Shown one piece after another: positions 35,338 to 45,160 of a stretch of 64,000 bases of DNA. How positions within the stretch are numbered: position 1 is the stretch's first letter; the number at the start of each line of letters is the position of its first letter. The notes under the pieces were generated by a model that searched no databases, was not told the DNA's origin, and worked only from the letters and a program-made list of their open reading frames with translations. Origin of the DNA: Runella slithyformis DSM 19594. GTDB taxonomy: Bacteria; Bacteroidota; Bacteroidia; Cytophagales; Spirosomataceae. The stretch lies in the NCBI RefSeq assembly GCF_000218895.1, contig NC_015703.1, positions 5,035,001 through 5,099,000 on the forward strand. Reading direction: 5' to 3'. The position numbers and the translations under genes were made by a program.

Positions 35338-36183
35338 ATGTCTCTGATTCCTGCGTATCAAAAAGACGAAGCGCTGCTTCAGGCTATTGAAAAAAATAGC
35401 TCAACTGCCCAAGGGTTTCGTGTTTGGTGGTTGGGACAAAGCGGTTTTTTGATTCAGTGGCAGGGAAAACATTTGCTTTTTGACCCGTATTTGTCGGACT
35501 CACTTTCGGTAAAATACGCCGCCACCGACAAGCCGCACACGCGCATGAGTGAGTTGGTGATCGACCCCGCCCGTCTGACGATGATCAACGTAGTGACCTC
35601 TTCGCACAATCATACCGATCATTTGGATGCCGAAACCTTGGGTCCGTTGTTGGCCGCTAATCCCGGCATTCAATTGGTCATTCCCGAAGCCAATCGTGCC
35701 TTTGTCGCAGAGCGCCTGAAATGCGCGGCAGATTTTCCGAAGGGACTGAACGACGGTGAAAACATACATGTCGCCGGCTTTACACTCTATGGTGTGCCGG
35801 CTGCCCACAACACGCTGGAGCGCGATGCCGAAGGCCGTTGTAAATTCATGGGGTTTGTGGCTGAGTTTGGCGGCTATCGCGTGTACCACTCGGGCGATAC
35901 GCTTTGGTACGACGACATCGTGGAGGTGTTGAAACCGTATGCGGTTGATGTGGCCTTTTTACCCATCAACGGCAACAAACCCGAACGCCGCGTGGCCGGC
36001 AATCTTTCGGCCGAAGAAGCGGCGCGTTTGGGCGTCGCCATCGGCGCAAAACTCGTTATTCCGCATCATTATGACCTCTTTACCTTCAATACCGAAGATC
36101 CGCGAGAGTTTGTAAAACACGCCCTCCTGCACGGAACGCCGCATCAGGTGCTGCAAATTGGGGAAGGGGTGTCGATTGAATAG
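35338..36183 (+). CDS. MBL-fold metallo-hydrolase, UlaG-like
   Basis: 281 residues, no signal peptide, cytosolic. The metal motif is SSHNHTDHLD, with further ligands in YHSGDTLW and IPHHYD. The opening FRVWWLGQSGFLIQWQGKHL matches UlaG / beta-lactamase superfamily 2 hydrolases, which cleave lactones or phosphodiesters. The substrate cannot be named. It is monocistronic by spacing, 83 bases after the BatA-like gene. Confidence 0.85.
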   Translation: MSLIPAYQKDEALLQAIEKNSSTAQGFRVWWLGQSGFLIQWQGKHLLFDPYLSDSLSVKYAATDKPHTRMSELVIDPARLTMINVVTSSHNHTDHLDAETLGPLLAANPGIQLVIPEANRAFVAERLKCAADFPKGLNDGENIHVAGFTLYGVPAAHNTLERDAEGRCKFMGFVAEFGGYRVYHSGDTLWYDDIVEVLKPYAVDVAFLPINGNKPERRVAGNLSAEEAARLGVAIGAKLVIPHHYDLFTFNTEDPREFVKHALLHGTPHQVLQIGEGVSIE

Positions 36184-36246
36184 TGTGAGGGGAGAAGGCT
36201 GGGTTCAATTTTACAAATTATCTCGCCTGATGTAAAACACTTGTTA

Positions 36247-36699
36247 TTAGAAGTCTTTTATTAGTTCTTTTAATGCAGATGTCCCAAATTTTTCCACAAT
36301 AGCTATTGAGTCATTGGTCAGATATTTCGTATCCGCACCATTTTCAATAAGCCATCTTACTATTGAAATGTTCTTAGTATTTGTTGCGGTAATTATGCTT
36401 GTATTTATAAGCATTCCATTATTAACGTTAATGTCTACTCCTTTTTGAATTGAGTATTTTAAACCTTCAAGTTCATTGTTATGAACTGCATAATAAACTC
36501 CCTGATATTCATTATTTGAGAATTGAGCGCCAAGTTTTAATAAGAAGTCTGCTGTTTGAAGTTTAGAATAAGCAATTGCATTTTCCAAAGCCATATCAAT
36601 TTCAAATTGGGTATATGATTGACCAAGCAGCTGTTGTAGTTGGTCAAGTTTTCCGTCACCGGCAAGCAATTCAATTTTTGTTTGTCTATTTGTATCCAT
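36247..36699 (-). CDS. Small ankyrin-repeat protein
   Basis: 150 residues from the ATG at 36699; an ATG 27 bases upstream is an alternative. Ankyrin-like helices are seen in LDQLQQLLGQ, LENAIAYSKLQTADFLLKLG, VYYAVHNNELEGLKYSIQKG and NISIVRWLIENGADTKYLTN. About four repeats, no signal peptide. It is strongly AT-rich compared with both neighbours, which suggests recent acquisition. Ankyrin proteins of this size often act as immunity or binding partners; none is seen next to it. Confidence 0.7.
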   Translation of the reverse strand: MDTNRQTKIELLAGDGKLDQLQQLLGQSYTQFEIDMALENAIAYSKLQTADFLLKLGAQFSNNEYQGVYYAVHNNELEGLKYSIQKGVDINVNNGMLINTSIITATNTKNISIVRWLIENGADTKYLTNDSIAIVEKFGTSALKELIKDF

Positions 36700-36770
36700 A
36701 AAATGCCTACTAACATTAGGGCTCAATTATACAATCCCTCGGGTGATTTTGAAATTTCTGATAAATATTT

Positions 36771-36860
36771 ATATAAGGCCAGAGGCCTGAAAATAGTCGT
36801 CACGGCTCGGGTCGCCCCGTCGCGTGACGCGAGCGACTGCGGTCCCCATTCGTACTTCGT
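36771..36860. repeat. GC-rich intergenic repeat with odd palindromes
   Basis: Between the ankyrin gene and the receptor gene end lies a compact GC-rich block containing the 13-base odd palindrome TCGCGTGACGCGA (36820-36832) inside a larger imperfect AGTCG...CGACT pairing, preceded by GGCCAGAGGCC. It contrasts sharply with the AT-rich ankyrin gene. I recall similar blocks as interspersed repeats in Bacteroidota, unverified. Confidence 0.4.
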
Positions 36861-36879
36861 CATTCGGATAATTCGTCAA

Positions 36880-39285
36880 TCAATTCACGCTTTTCTCCAA
36901 CGATTCAAAATTCATCATATTGGTCTTTTCTTCTTTTTTGCGGATACCGAAGTTATAGACTACGGTACATCCAAAGCGGCGCGTGTCGCTTTGACGCATT
37001 CCGGAGGCCGAAATACTGCCTTGCTTTAGCGTAAATTGATTGTTGGACGTAAAGAAAACGTCATTGGCCGAGAGCGTTACGGTCAGCTTACGGTCCAGAA
37101 AACGTCGGTTGAGGTTGATGTTCAATGCCCCGAAATTGCTCAGTTCATAAAACTGCAATTGTCCTTTCAGGCGCAGGTATCCGTTGAGGCTGAGGGTAGA
37201 GCGTGTGTCGAGTTTGAGTTGGTGAAATGTAAAGATCGACCACGAGCCGCGCTGAAATGTGAGCGGTTTTCCTTCATAGAAGCCGTCGTATTTGTTGTGG
37301 TTAAACTGCGTTCCAACCACAAAGAAGTATTTCCCGCCCGGTGGGATGGCGCCCATTAACCGAAAATAGGTTTCCTGATTTTTGCCTAAGTTGTCGTACG
37401 TACGGTACGCGAGGCTGGGGTTTTTAACGTCCTGATACACCACATTCGTGAAAATATCGCTCGTATAATTGCGGCCTACGGCAAAGATGGGGCGGTCTTG
37501 CACGCTGATATTGGCTTCGATGTTTTGGGTAAACTGCGGGCGAAGGGTCGGGTTGCCGGTTTCGTAGAGGTACTGGTCCAGGTAGCGCGGAAACGGATTC
37601 AGGTATTCGTATACGGGGCGCGTGATGGATCGGCGGTAGACTAAATACCCGCGCAGTTCGTAGCCGGCGATCTTGGTCACCCGGCGACTCAGGTACACAT
37701 ACGGAAACAGGTCGGTACGCCGCAGGTGGAAGGACGTATCGCCCGGGCTGCGCTGATGACCGTTCATGACGGTATTTTCCAGACGCACTCCGGCTTTGAT
37801 GACAATTAAGTCAATGGTTTTGGAGGCTTGGACGTAGGCTGCACTGATGTTTTCATCGTACTCAAACGAACGGGTACGAAAAGTATCCGGTTTGCGGTTG
37901 GCACCATTGACGCTGAAATACTGCGTTTCGTTCGTAAAGCGCTGAAGAGCGGTTTTGAGGCCCGTTTCCACCACCAATTTATCGGGCAACTGAAATTTTA
38001 GATCAGTCCGTACCGAAAATGAATGACGTTCATTGGCAATGGTACCATCGCCGCCGATTGCGCCTTTGGCGGGTTTCAGGTAAGCCGTACTGAATAACTG
38101 CGTACCGTCATTCTTAGAAAACCCGTAGGTAAGGTCGGCCGTAAACTCTGAGCCGAGAGTGTCTATTTTATATTTGGCTGAAATGTCCTGATTGAAACCA
38201 AACGCCGTGGTTTTGTTGCGGAGCGTATTAGTGTTTTCCGTCACAAGGAGAGCCTCACTGATGCGACTGATCTGATTGTGGTTATCGGCAAAGGACTGAT
38301 AATCATTGAAGGTAAGGCGGTCGTCGAAATTGATGTCCCATTTTTTGGTGGGCGTAAAGCTGAAGCCGAAGCCGCTGTAGATCGTCTGACTTGGGGTAGT
38401 GGTAAACGACCGCTGATTCAGCAGCGAATCGGCCGAAAACGGTCGGTCGGTTTCCACCTGATCGTACGTATTACGACGGTTGTAGTTGAGGGTCAGGTAG
38501 GAGGTTCGGTTGCCGGTGTTATTGTTGAGGGTACCGCTGATGAATTGATTGCCATATCGTCCCTGATTCATGCCAAGGTTCAGGCTGCCTGTTATTCCGA
38601 TCTTTACGCCTTTTTTAAGGATAATGTTGACCACGCCGCCGCTTCCGCTCGCGTCAAACCTGGCCGAAGGCGTACGCAGGACCTCAATTTTTGCAATGCT
38701 GCTCGGGGGCAGGTTCTTGAGCAGGGAGGCAATATCGGCGGCACTCATTTTCTGCTCCCTTCCGTTGATGTAGATCGTAGCTACCGTGGTGCTGTTGAGG
38801 TAGACGTTACCGTCCTGGTCGACAAAGAGCCCCGGAATTTTTTCGATGATTTCCATGGCGTTGGTGCTCGTGGCCGCAATGGGCTCGGGGTCTACAACGG
38901 TTTTGTCATCTTCCTGCGTCATCAGGGGTTTTGGCGCGGTGACCACGACCTCGTTCAGGGTACGCTTATCGGTTTCCATCACAAAGGCCAGCGTCGTCTT
39001 GCCGCCTGTGAGCGAGATGGTTTTCCGCAGCGGTTTGAACCCAATGGAAGTGGCTTCCAACAGGTATTGCTTCCCCGGTTTAAGGGTGAATTTCGCTAAG
39101 CCCGACGTGTCAGCAACGCTGAACATCCGTTTGGTCGAATCGGCGCGCTCAGACAGACGGAGGGTGGCCCCGATGACGGGAGTATTAGAGCCGTCTGTTA
39201 ACCGAATCGTAAGGGTTTGGGCAACAGACGAACGGGTCAGAATAAAACAACAGAAAAAGATAAAGTGTAGCGTAGATAATTTCAT
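36880..39285 (-). CDS. TonB-dependent receptor, outer-membrane beta-barrel protein (OMP_b-brl_3 type)
   Basis: 801 residues with signal peptide ending near RSSVAQ. Residues about 23-110 form a carboxypeptidase regulatory-like domain (GATLRLSERADSTKRMFSV). A plug follows (IPGLFVDQDGNVYLNSTTVA; SGSGGVVNIILKKG). The remainder is the barrel, ending GCTVVYNFGIRKK plus a short tail (EEKTNMMNFESLEKSVN). Such shorter receptors import or bind unknown ligands. It is a complete gene, unlike the remnant at 15192-16221. The extra charged tail after the last barrel strand is unusual but typical of this subtype. Confidence 0.88.
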   Translation of the reverse strand: MKLSTLHFIFFCCFILTRSSVAQTLTIRLTDGSNTPVIGATLRLSERADSTKRMFSVADTSGLAKFTLKPGKQYLLEATSIGFKPLRKTISLTGGKTTLAFVMETDKRTLNEVVVTAPKPLMTQEDDKTVVDPEPIAATSTNAMEIIEKIPGLFVDQDGNVYLNSTTVATIYINGREQKMSAADIASLLKNLPPSSIAKIEVLRTPSARFDASGSGGVVNIILKKGVKIGITGSLNLGMNQGRYGNQFISGTLNNNTGNRTSYLTLNYNRRNTYDQVETDRPFSADSLLNQRSFTTTPSQTIYSGFGFSFTPTKKWDINFDDRLTFNDYQSFADNHNQISRISEALLVTENTNTLRNKTTAFGFNQDISAKYKIDTLGSEFTADLTYGFSKNDGTQLFSTAYLKPAKGAIGGDGTIANERHSFSVRTDLKFQLPDKLVVETGLKTALQRFTNETQYFSVNGANRKPDTFRTRSFEYDENISAAYVQASKTIDLIVIKAGVRLENTVMNGHQRSPGDTSFHLRRTDLFPYVYLSRRVTKIAGYELRGYLVYRRSITRPVYEYLNPFPRYLDQYLYETGNPTLRPQFTQNIEANISVQDRPIFAVGRNYTSDIFTNVVYQDVKNPSLAYRTYDNLGKNQETYFRLMGAIPPGGKYFFVVGTQFNHNKYDGFYEGKPLTFQRGSWSIFTFHQLKLDTRSTLSLNGYLRLKGQLQFYELSNFGALNINLNRRFLDRKLTVTLSANDVFFTSNNQFTLKQGSISASGMRQSDTRRFGCTVVYNFGIRKKEEKTNMMNFESLEKSVN

Positions 39286-39308
39286 ATAAGCTGTTGAAAA
39301 ACAACGAT

Positions 39309-40564
39309 TCAGTGCGTGGGGATAGGGGTTAATTGTAAAACGGAGTGCGTTCGGGTTCGGATATGCCGGGTGAGTTCCGGGCCAGTGGTCAGATGCTTTC
39401 CAGAGGAGGGGATCATCTCTTTAAGTTTGGTGCGCCGGGTAGTTGAGTTCATTTGGTCCTTAAAACACTTTTGCAGGAATTTAAGCATGATGGAAGCCAA
39501 CGTGGAAGCGCGGGGGGAGGCCCGAACACCTCGGTGCCAAATTCCCGTACATCGCCTTCCTCTTCATCTTTTTTGATGACCTGCACACGTTGTTCGGCAA
39601 TGGATAATTTCCAATCATCCGCTTGTGCGTCAGGAATAAACTCACGTAATGCGTCCATGGATGGAGCGCTGACTTTGGTTTTTCCATAGACTTTGGCGTG
39701 ATGTTGAGCGATCAGCGCTTCTTTTTTACACACCAACCACTGCCCACTGACCGGAAAGCCGCTGTAGCCATCGCCTTGTTTGATGTCTGATTTTTCCAAT
39801 AATCGTAACGCACCTCCTCCTGCGCCCATAAACACAAATTTAGCGCTTACTCCTTTGGTATCGTCGTTGGCTTCATCTTTCACCCGTACTATCCAGCGTT
39901 TTTCTTCATCCTGCTCCAATGATCGCACTTCATAATTAAGAAAAACCTCTATTTCATGCCTTTCTTTCAGGTGGTTGAACAAACAGCGGGTCAGGTCTCC
40001 AAAGTTAACATCCGTTCCCAAAGCCATATGCGTAGTGGCTGCTTTTTGGGAACGGTCCCGGTGTTGCATCACCGGCGGTATCCACGAAGCTAAGGTTTTG
40101 AATTGTTCACTGTATTCCATTATCTGAAACAAATGGCTCGATTGGCGTGCTTCGTGCCTTTTTCGAAGAAACGCCACGCCTTCATTACCCCACACAAAAC
40201 TCATGTGAGGAATACTGTTAATGAAAGAGTTTGGACTACTGAAATAGCCGTCAGCTACTAAATAGGATCCAATTTGCTTTGATACCTCAAAGGATTCAAT
40301 GATTTTCAGGGCTTTGGAAATATCAATACTGCCGTCTTCCCTTTGGGGCGTGTAATTGAGTTCGCCGAGTGCCGAGTGCCCGGTGCCGGCATTGTTCCGG
40401 GCATTGAAACTTTCGGCCGCCAAACGGTCGAGGCGCTCGTAAATGTCAATGTTAAGTTCCGGTTGGAGTTCTTTCAGAAATACCTCCAGCGCAGCGCTCA
40501 TCCCAACCGTACCGATCAATAGGACATCACAATCTGCTAAGGCAGGGTTTGAGTGGCTAAACAT
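39309..40564 (-). pseudogene. mqo: Malate:quinone oxidoreductase, decayed
   Basis: Clear Mqo sequence (NARNNAGTGHSALGELNYTP; INSIPHMSFVWG; GTDVNFGDLTRCLFNHLKER; GQWLVCKKEALIAQHHAKVYG) runs from 40564. Between KVSAPSM and DALREFIPDAQ a conserved internal segment of roughly 80 residues is missing. After EFGTEV the sequence SSADGSIAALLG expected there is gone and the frame shifts; the true C-terminus (IMLKFLQKCFKDQ, LKEMIPSSGK) continues in another frame down to 39309. The FAD-binding GxGxxS is IGTVGMS, lacking a key Gly. Intact Mqo is about 500 residues. It cannot be functional. Confidence 0.88.
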
Positions 40565-40611
40565 TCTTTATACAACGAGTGGGTGGCGTAGTTCTTACTG
40601 AAATTCCTTGA

Positions 40612-40656
40612 GTGTAAAAAAGGGTATCCTGCTGAGTTCGTCTTTCGGCAGGATAC
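40612..40656 (-). terminator. Terminator of the GT39-TPR gene
   Basis: On the minus strand GTATCCTGC (40656-40648) and GCAGGATAC (40632-40624) pair perfectly over 9 bp around a 15-base loop, followed by CCTTTTTT. It sits 45 bases past the stop at 40701. Confidence 0.85.
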
Positions 40657-40700
40657 TAGTTGAAAGGAATGAAGGGAAGAATAGTTCCGGAATATGAAGA

Positions 40701-42824
40701 CTATTTTCGTTGCTGCAATTGAGCCCGAATCTGGTTGGCGCTTGCTGTATCACCCTTACGCTCATAAGCCATGGCCAGGTATTGGGCCGCGTCGCGGTTG
40801 GTGGGGTCTTGGGTAAGTACCTCGCTCAGCATAAAAATAGCGTTTTCGCTTTGGTTGAGGTTGATGTAAGCAATGGCCATTGTGGTCATAGCTCCCAGAT
40901 AATCCGGGAAGATTTCGAGTGCTTTCCGGCATTCCTGCAACGCTTCGTTGAACTTTCCTACATTGATATAGGCATTGGCCAGGTACAGTTTTACCACTTC
41001 ATTGTTGGGGTCCAACTGCTTTGCTTTTTCCAAATAAGGGATGGATTCTTCAATTTTTCCCTGTTTGATAAAGTTGATGCCGATAAAATCATCTTTGGAG
41101 ATGCGTTTGACAACGATGCCGATGGGTGCTCCGTTGACTTCTATCTTGTGGATAGTACCTGCCGGAGGAAAGACATTGGGGTTGCTGAAATGGCTCGGTG
41201 TCAGGTGGCCCGTCAGAAAAACCGCATAATCCCAATCGTGCTCAGAGCGTTGATAGTAACGTCGATAGCCCATTTTGAGTTTGGGATAATCGGTAAAATA
41301 ATCCTTGAGCGGAACAAAATAATCACTTGCCATGACGAGACTGTCTTTCTCAATGTTCGGAATATTTTTCTTCATCCAATCGGCAATTTCACGGGTGCTT
41401 GTTCCGAAATAATCCGTTTCATACTTTCCGAAAGCGCCTTTTACTCCCCCCGTCAATTCATTGTAATACGTGTATTGATACGGATGATTTTTGATCATGA
41501 ACCAGAGCGGCAACGCCATCAGTACTGCCATAATCCCCATAAATATTTTTTGACCGAGCCCCGAAAAGCGACGCAGGAGGTATTCTGTCCCAATGGCTGA
41601 AAGGACTACCAGCGGCGGATAGATAAAGGTGGTATGACGCCAACCGTTGTAAAACGCGGAGTTTTTGGAAATGCCGTAAATGAGCGGAAACAGGCCAACA
41701 AAAAGGACAAGCAACAAATAGCGCCGATTGAATTGTTTGCGGACAAACGGAAATATCAGCGCAAAGATCAACAATCCCACCAAAAAATAAAGCGGTGTAG
41801 AAACCATCATGTATTTGGGTACATAATACCACGGCAGGGAGGTTGAATAGATCTTGGTTCCGTCAAAAAGGGTTTTGATGCTGATCGGGAAATTGGTCAG
41901 GGTCTGAAGGGCCACCAACGGATTTTTGAGCGGATTGGCTAAGGCAAACGGCCAAAAGGCAATGCCCAGTACATATCCTCCCAGAGACGCAACGGTCGTT
42001 TTGAGCGCAATATCCTGAACTCGTTTTTTATCACTGAAGATGGTTTTGCGTAATCCTCTGCGGAGAAACACTTCTGCCAATACAAAGAACGGTACATACC
42101 CCACCAACGCCAACCCCGGTGCCCGGCTGCCCAATCCGATTCCGATGCCCGCGATCAACATCAGTACCGAGCGCCACGAAGGGTGGGGGAGCTCCTGTAG
42201 GTACTTAATCAAAAAACAAATGGTAACAATGTAGCCTGCCGCAAAGGTTATATCCTTGGGGTTGTTCATGGAATCGCCGAAAATGCGCGGAGAAAATAAC
42301 GTAAACAGCAGCGCAATCAGTCCCACGCGCCAGTTGCCGCCCGCCAATCGACCCGTCAGACCGCTGAAAACGATGATCAGCACCCCCATCAGCGAAAGCA
42401 TAATGTGCCGTATGGTATACGGGTCCGCGCCGGTGGTGCGATAAATGGCCGCTGAGATCAGGTCAAGTGTAGGGCCGTAGCAATACATCACCTCTCCGCC
42501 GCGCGGTGCGTAGGAAAGCGCTTCTTTCTTTTCTCCTAAACTTGTAAAATAATCAAGACAAAGTTCGCCGTAGGCTTTGTTTCCCCATTCATCGGCCGTG
42601 ATTCCGTACTGCGTACTCAAAAGGGGCATACCGATAAGCAGTACCAGCGACAATCCCCAAAATATTTTACGAAATAACCTATCGTTCACGGGCAGGGCCT
42701 GAGGGGCAGACGGGAGGTCTAAGGCGGGTTGAAAAACAGCGGAGGGTGAAGGTGTTTCACCCGCAATGGTCTGTTTATGAGGTGCTTTATGGGTGGGCGT
42801 TGTTCCTTTTTTAGCTTTAGACAT
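40701..42824 (-). CDS. GT39-like integral membrane glycosyltransferase with C-terminal TPR repeats
   Basis: 707 residues from the ATG at 42824; the frame is open nine codons further to a TTG, which is less likely. A polar N-terminus of about 50 residues precedes around ten transmembrane helices. The first extracytoplasmic loop holds the acidic motif ITADEWGNKAYGE expected of GT39-type, polyprenyl-phosphate-sugar-dependent transferases. Residues about 590-707 form three TPR units (YLEKAKQLDPNNEVVKLYLA; ALQECRKALEIFPDYLGAMT). The combination suggests a membrane glycosyltransferase that binds partner proteins by its TPR tail. The sugar acceptor is unknown. Confidence 0.8.
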   Translation of the reverse strand: MSKAKKGTTPTHKAPHKQTIAGETPSPSAVFQPALDLPSAPQALPVNDRLFRKIFWGLSLVLLIGMPLLSTQYGITADEWGNKAYGELCLDYFTSLGEKKEALSYAPRGGEVMYCYGPTLDLISAAIYRTTGADPYTIRHIMLSLMGVLIIVFSGLTGRLAGGNWRVGLIALLFTLFSPRIFGDSMNNPKDITFAAGYIVTICFLIKYLQELPHPSWRSVLMLIAGIGIGLGSRAPGLALVGYVPFFVLAEVFLRRGLRKTIFSDKKRVQDIALKTTVASLGGYVLGIAFWPFALANPLKNPLVALQTLTNFPISIKTLFDGTKIYSTSLPWYYVPKYMMVSTPLYFLVGLLIFALIFPFVRKQFNRRYLLLVLFVGLFPLIYGISKNSAFYNGWRHTTFIYPPLVVLSAIGTEYLLRRFSGLGQKIFMGIMAVLMALPLWFMIKNHPYQYTYYNELTGGVKGAFGKYETDYFGTSTREIADWMKKNIPNIEKDSLVMASDYFVPLKDYFTDYPKLKMGYRRYYQRSEHDWDYAVFLTGHLTPSHFSNPNVFPPAGTIHKIEVNGAPIGIVVKRISKDDFIGINFIKQGKIEESIPYLEKAKQLDPNNEVVKLYLANAYINVGKFNEALQECRKALEIFPDYLGAMTTMAIAYINLNQSENAIFMLSEVLTQDPTNRDAAQYLAMAYERKGDTASANQIRAQLQQRK

Positions 42825-42904
42825 CTTTACCGGTATTGAATAACTACTCAAAATAAAGCGATATACCCAAATTCACCAAAACTGTGCCAAAATTTAAAAA
42901 CTCG

Positions 42905-42912
42905 TATCTTTG
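42905..42912 (+). promoter_or_regulatory. Bacteroidota -7 promoter element for the TPR gene
   Basis: TATCTTTG exactly fits TAnnTTTG. Transcription would start a few bases downstream, so the coding start must lie after about 42918. No clear -33 TTG is seen at the expected spacing. Confidence 0.5.
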
Positions 42913-42948
42913 CGGTGCTGTTTACAAAATACCGATAATACTACGATT

Positions 42949-43644
42949 TTGCTGCCATCACTTTTGATATATATTCTTTTATGGGTCTGGGACAACCGTT
43001 CATTTGATACTATCTCAAGGAGTAATCGTGCCAAATTGGAAGCACAGGAAGCCTACAAAGAAGCGGATTACGACAAAGCTATGGAAGCCTACCGAGATGT
43101 TTCGAATAACTCATTGTTTACGGAGCCCTCGGTGCGGTTGAATTTGGCGCACACGTATTTTAAATTGGCGCAATTGCAGAAGGCACGGCGCTATTATTTA
43201 AAATTGACGCAGGTCGATAACCCTCGGTTGGCCTCTCGAGCCTATTCCCAACTTGGCGTCATTGAGGCCATTGACAGAGATACTCTGAAGGCACTGCGCT
43301 ATTTTAAGGAAAGCCTTCGGCAAAGCCCTGACAATCAAATTGCACGATTCAATTTTGAATACCTGAAAAAACATTTTAACGGAAAAGAAGAGTCACAGCC
43401 GGCAAAAACCACCACTCAGCAAAAGGAACAAACTGCCCAAAATGCTCCTGCATTAAATGCGGCGCAGGAAGTTCTGAAAACGGAAGAAAAAAAGGAGTTA
43501 TTGTCGCGTTTACAATCCATAAAAATGAGCGAAGCGCAGGCCATGATGATTCTGGAGGCGCTTAAGGCGTCGGAGATCCAATATTTACAACAGCAAAAAC
43601 ACCGTTCCCTAACGTCAGATGATGACAGCAAAGGCAAATGGTGA
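42949..43644 (+). CDS. TPR-repeat protein with N-terminal membrane anchor
   Basis: About 231 residues. The start is uncertain: no ATG exists in this frame before residue 47 of the product, and the promoter box at 42905-42912 rules out the most upstream TTG. The TTG at 42949 would give a membrane anchor LLPSLLIYILLWVW and is my choice. TPR units follow (AQEAYKEADYDKAMEAYRDV; VRLNLAHTYFKLAQLQKARR; LKALRYFKESLRQSPDNQIA). The C-terminus is Gln/Lys-rich with a helical end. It resembles BatC-like TPR proteins of aerotolerance clusters, but no other Bat gene is adjacent. It runs into purC after 46 bases. Confidence 0.65.
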   Translation: MLPSLLIYILLWVWDNRSFDTISRSNRAKLEAQEAYKEADYDKAMEAYRDVSNNSLFTEPSVRLNLAHTYFKLAQLQKARRYYLKLTQVDNPRLASRAYSQLGVIEAIDRDTLKALRYFKESLRQSPDNQIARFNFEYLKKHFNGKEESQPAKTTTQQKEQTAQNAPALNAAQEVLKTEEKKELLSRLQSIKMSEAQAMMILEALKASEIQYLQQQKHRSLTSDDDSKGKW

Positions 43645-43690
43645 AAGTGAATGAAAGAATTTGTCCATCAAAAAAGAGTAATAATCAAAC

Positions 43691-44638
43691 GTGCAGACAC
43701 TTACCCAAACCAATTTTCAGTTTCCCGGCCAAACGAATTTTTATCGTGGCAAAGTTCGTGATGTTTATAGCTTCGAAAACGTAGTGGCCATGGTGGCCAG
43801 CGACCGCATTTCGGCATTTGACGTCATTTTACCCCGTGCCATTCCGTACAAGGGGCAGGTACTTAATCAAATAGCGGCCCATTTCCTGACGGCCACTGCC
43901 GACATTGTACCCAATTGGTTGCTGGAAGTTCCCGACCCCAACGTAAGTATCGGTAAAAAATGCGAAACTTACCCCGTAGAGATGGTCGTACGCGGTTATT
44001 TAGCGGGACATTCGGCGCGGGAATACAAGGCCGGTAAGCGCAGCGTATGCGGCGTGGCATTGCCCGAAGGACTGAAAGAAAACGATCGATTGCCGAGGCC
44101 CATCATTACGCCGACCACCAAAGCCCACGAAGGACACGACGAGGATATTTCGCGGGAACAGATACTGAAACGTGGTATTGTGTCGGTGGCGGAATATGAT
44201 CAATTGGAGCAATATGCATTGGCTCTTTTTGCCCGAGGGACCCAAATGGCCGCCGAACAGGGGTTGATTCTGGTGGATACAAAGTACGAATTCGGCCGTG
44301 CCGATGGGCAAATTTACCTGATTGATGAGATCCATACGCCTGATTCGTCCCGTTATTTTTATGCGGATGTGTACGATGAAAATCAGCGTAACGGATTGCC
44401 CCAAAAACAATTGTCAAAAGAGTTTGTCCGAGAATGGCTCATTGCCAACGGATTTCAGGGAAAACAAGGCCAGATCGTGCCCGAAATGTCCAATGAATGG
44501 ATCGACCAAATCTCGGCCCGTTATATTGAGCTGTTCGAAAAAGTGACCGGAAAAACGTTTATCAAGGCGGAAACGGAAGATATTTTACGTAGAATTGAAG
44601 AAAATGTGCTGCGTTCGTTAACTTCGCGCACTGTTTAG
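43691..44638 (+). CDS. purC: Phosphoribosylaminoimidazole-succinocarboxamide synthase (SAICAR synthetase)
   Basis: 315 residues with a GTG start. Hallmarks are [52 protein letters not shown], and [20 protein letters not shown] with [13 protein letters not shown]. It is the long SAICAR synthetase form seen in Bacteroidota and yeast-like enzymes. It joins aspartate to CAIR with ATP in purine synthesis, in the cytosol. Although purL lies about 10 kb away, the two are not in one operon. Confidence 0.95.
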   Translation: MQTLTQTNFQFPGQTNFYRGKVRDVYSFENVVAMVASDRISAFDVILPRAIPYKGQVLNQIAAHFLTATADIVPNWLLEVPDPNVSIGKKCETYPVEMVVRGYLAGHSAREYKAGKRSVCGVALPEGLKENDRLPRPIITPTTKAHEGHDEDISREQILKRGIVSVAEYDQLEQYALALFARGTQMAAEQGLILVDTKYEFGRADGQIYLIDEIHTPDSSRYFYADVYDENQRNGLPQKQLSKEFVREWLIANGFQGKQGQIVPEMSNEWIDQISARYIELFEKVTGKTFIKAETEDILRRIEENVLRSLTSRTV

Positions 44639-44731
44639 AAATTGTTGATTGTTAACCCATCGCTGCATTCCTCTAACCCTTCCCGAATCGCACCATTGTT
44701 AACGCTTAACCATTGACCATTATACCAAACT

Positions 44732-45160
44732 ATGAATTACGTCCTGCAAAAACATGAGCAATACGCCCTCATCAATATCAAAGAAACGGAGGGTGAAGGA
44801 GCATTTGCGACTGATTTGGAGACCCTTTCCCGGGAGTTGTTTCGCGAAGGATTCCATAATTTAATCATTGACTTTACCCCGACCAAAACTATTGATGCAG
44901 CGGGTATCAGCACGCTTAAAAAAATTAATATGCTGTGCTCACGAGAGCTTGGGTTGATGGTGTTGGTGTCTGACGACGACAATTTTGTCGATCAGCTGAT
45001 CGAAGGTAAAATCCGTGATGTGACCATATTGCCAACGGTCGAAGAAGGTATCGACGCAGTATTCATGAATGATCTGGAAAATGAATTCGGTGCAGAAAGC
45101 GACGACTTCGACGACGAAGATTTCGGCGAAGATGGCTTTACTAAGAGCGAACAACCCTGA
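44732..45160 (+). CDS. STAS-domain protein, non-canonical
   Basis: 142 residues. The STAS fold is indicated by YALINIKETEGEG, LIIDFTPTKTIDAAGISTLKK and LGLMVLVSDDDNFVDQLI. The position normally Ser in the iDSaG loop (the phosphorylated residue of anti-sigma antagonists) is Ala here (DAAG), so canonical partner-switch phosphorylation is unlikely. The C-terminal tail is very acidic (SDDFDDEDFGEDG). Its stop codon overlaps the RNase Z start by one base, which suggests translational coupling and joint expression. Confidence 0.8.
   Translation: MNYVLQKHEQYALINIKETEGEGAFATDLETLSRELFREGFHNLIIDFTPTKTIDAAGISTLKKINMLCSRELGLMVLVSDDDNFVDQLIEGKIRDVTILPTVEEGIDAVFMNDLENEFGAESDDFDDEDFGEDGFTKSEQP

Noticed and set aside
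36247-36726. Ankyrin gene starting at 36726
   Set aside because: Possible, but the extra nine residues lack ankyrin character, and the ATG at 36699 begins the repeat-compatible sequence.
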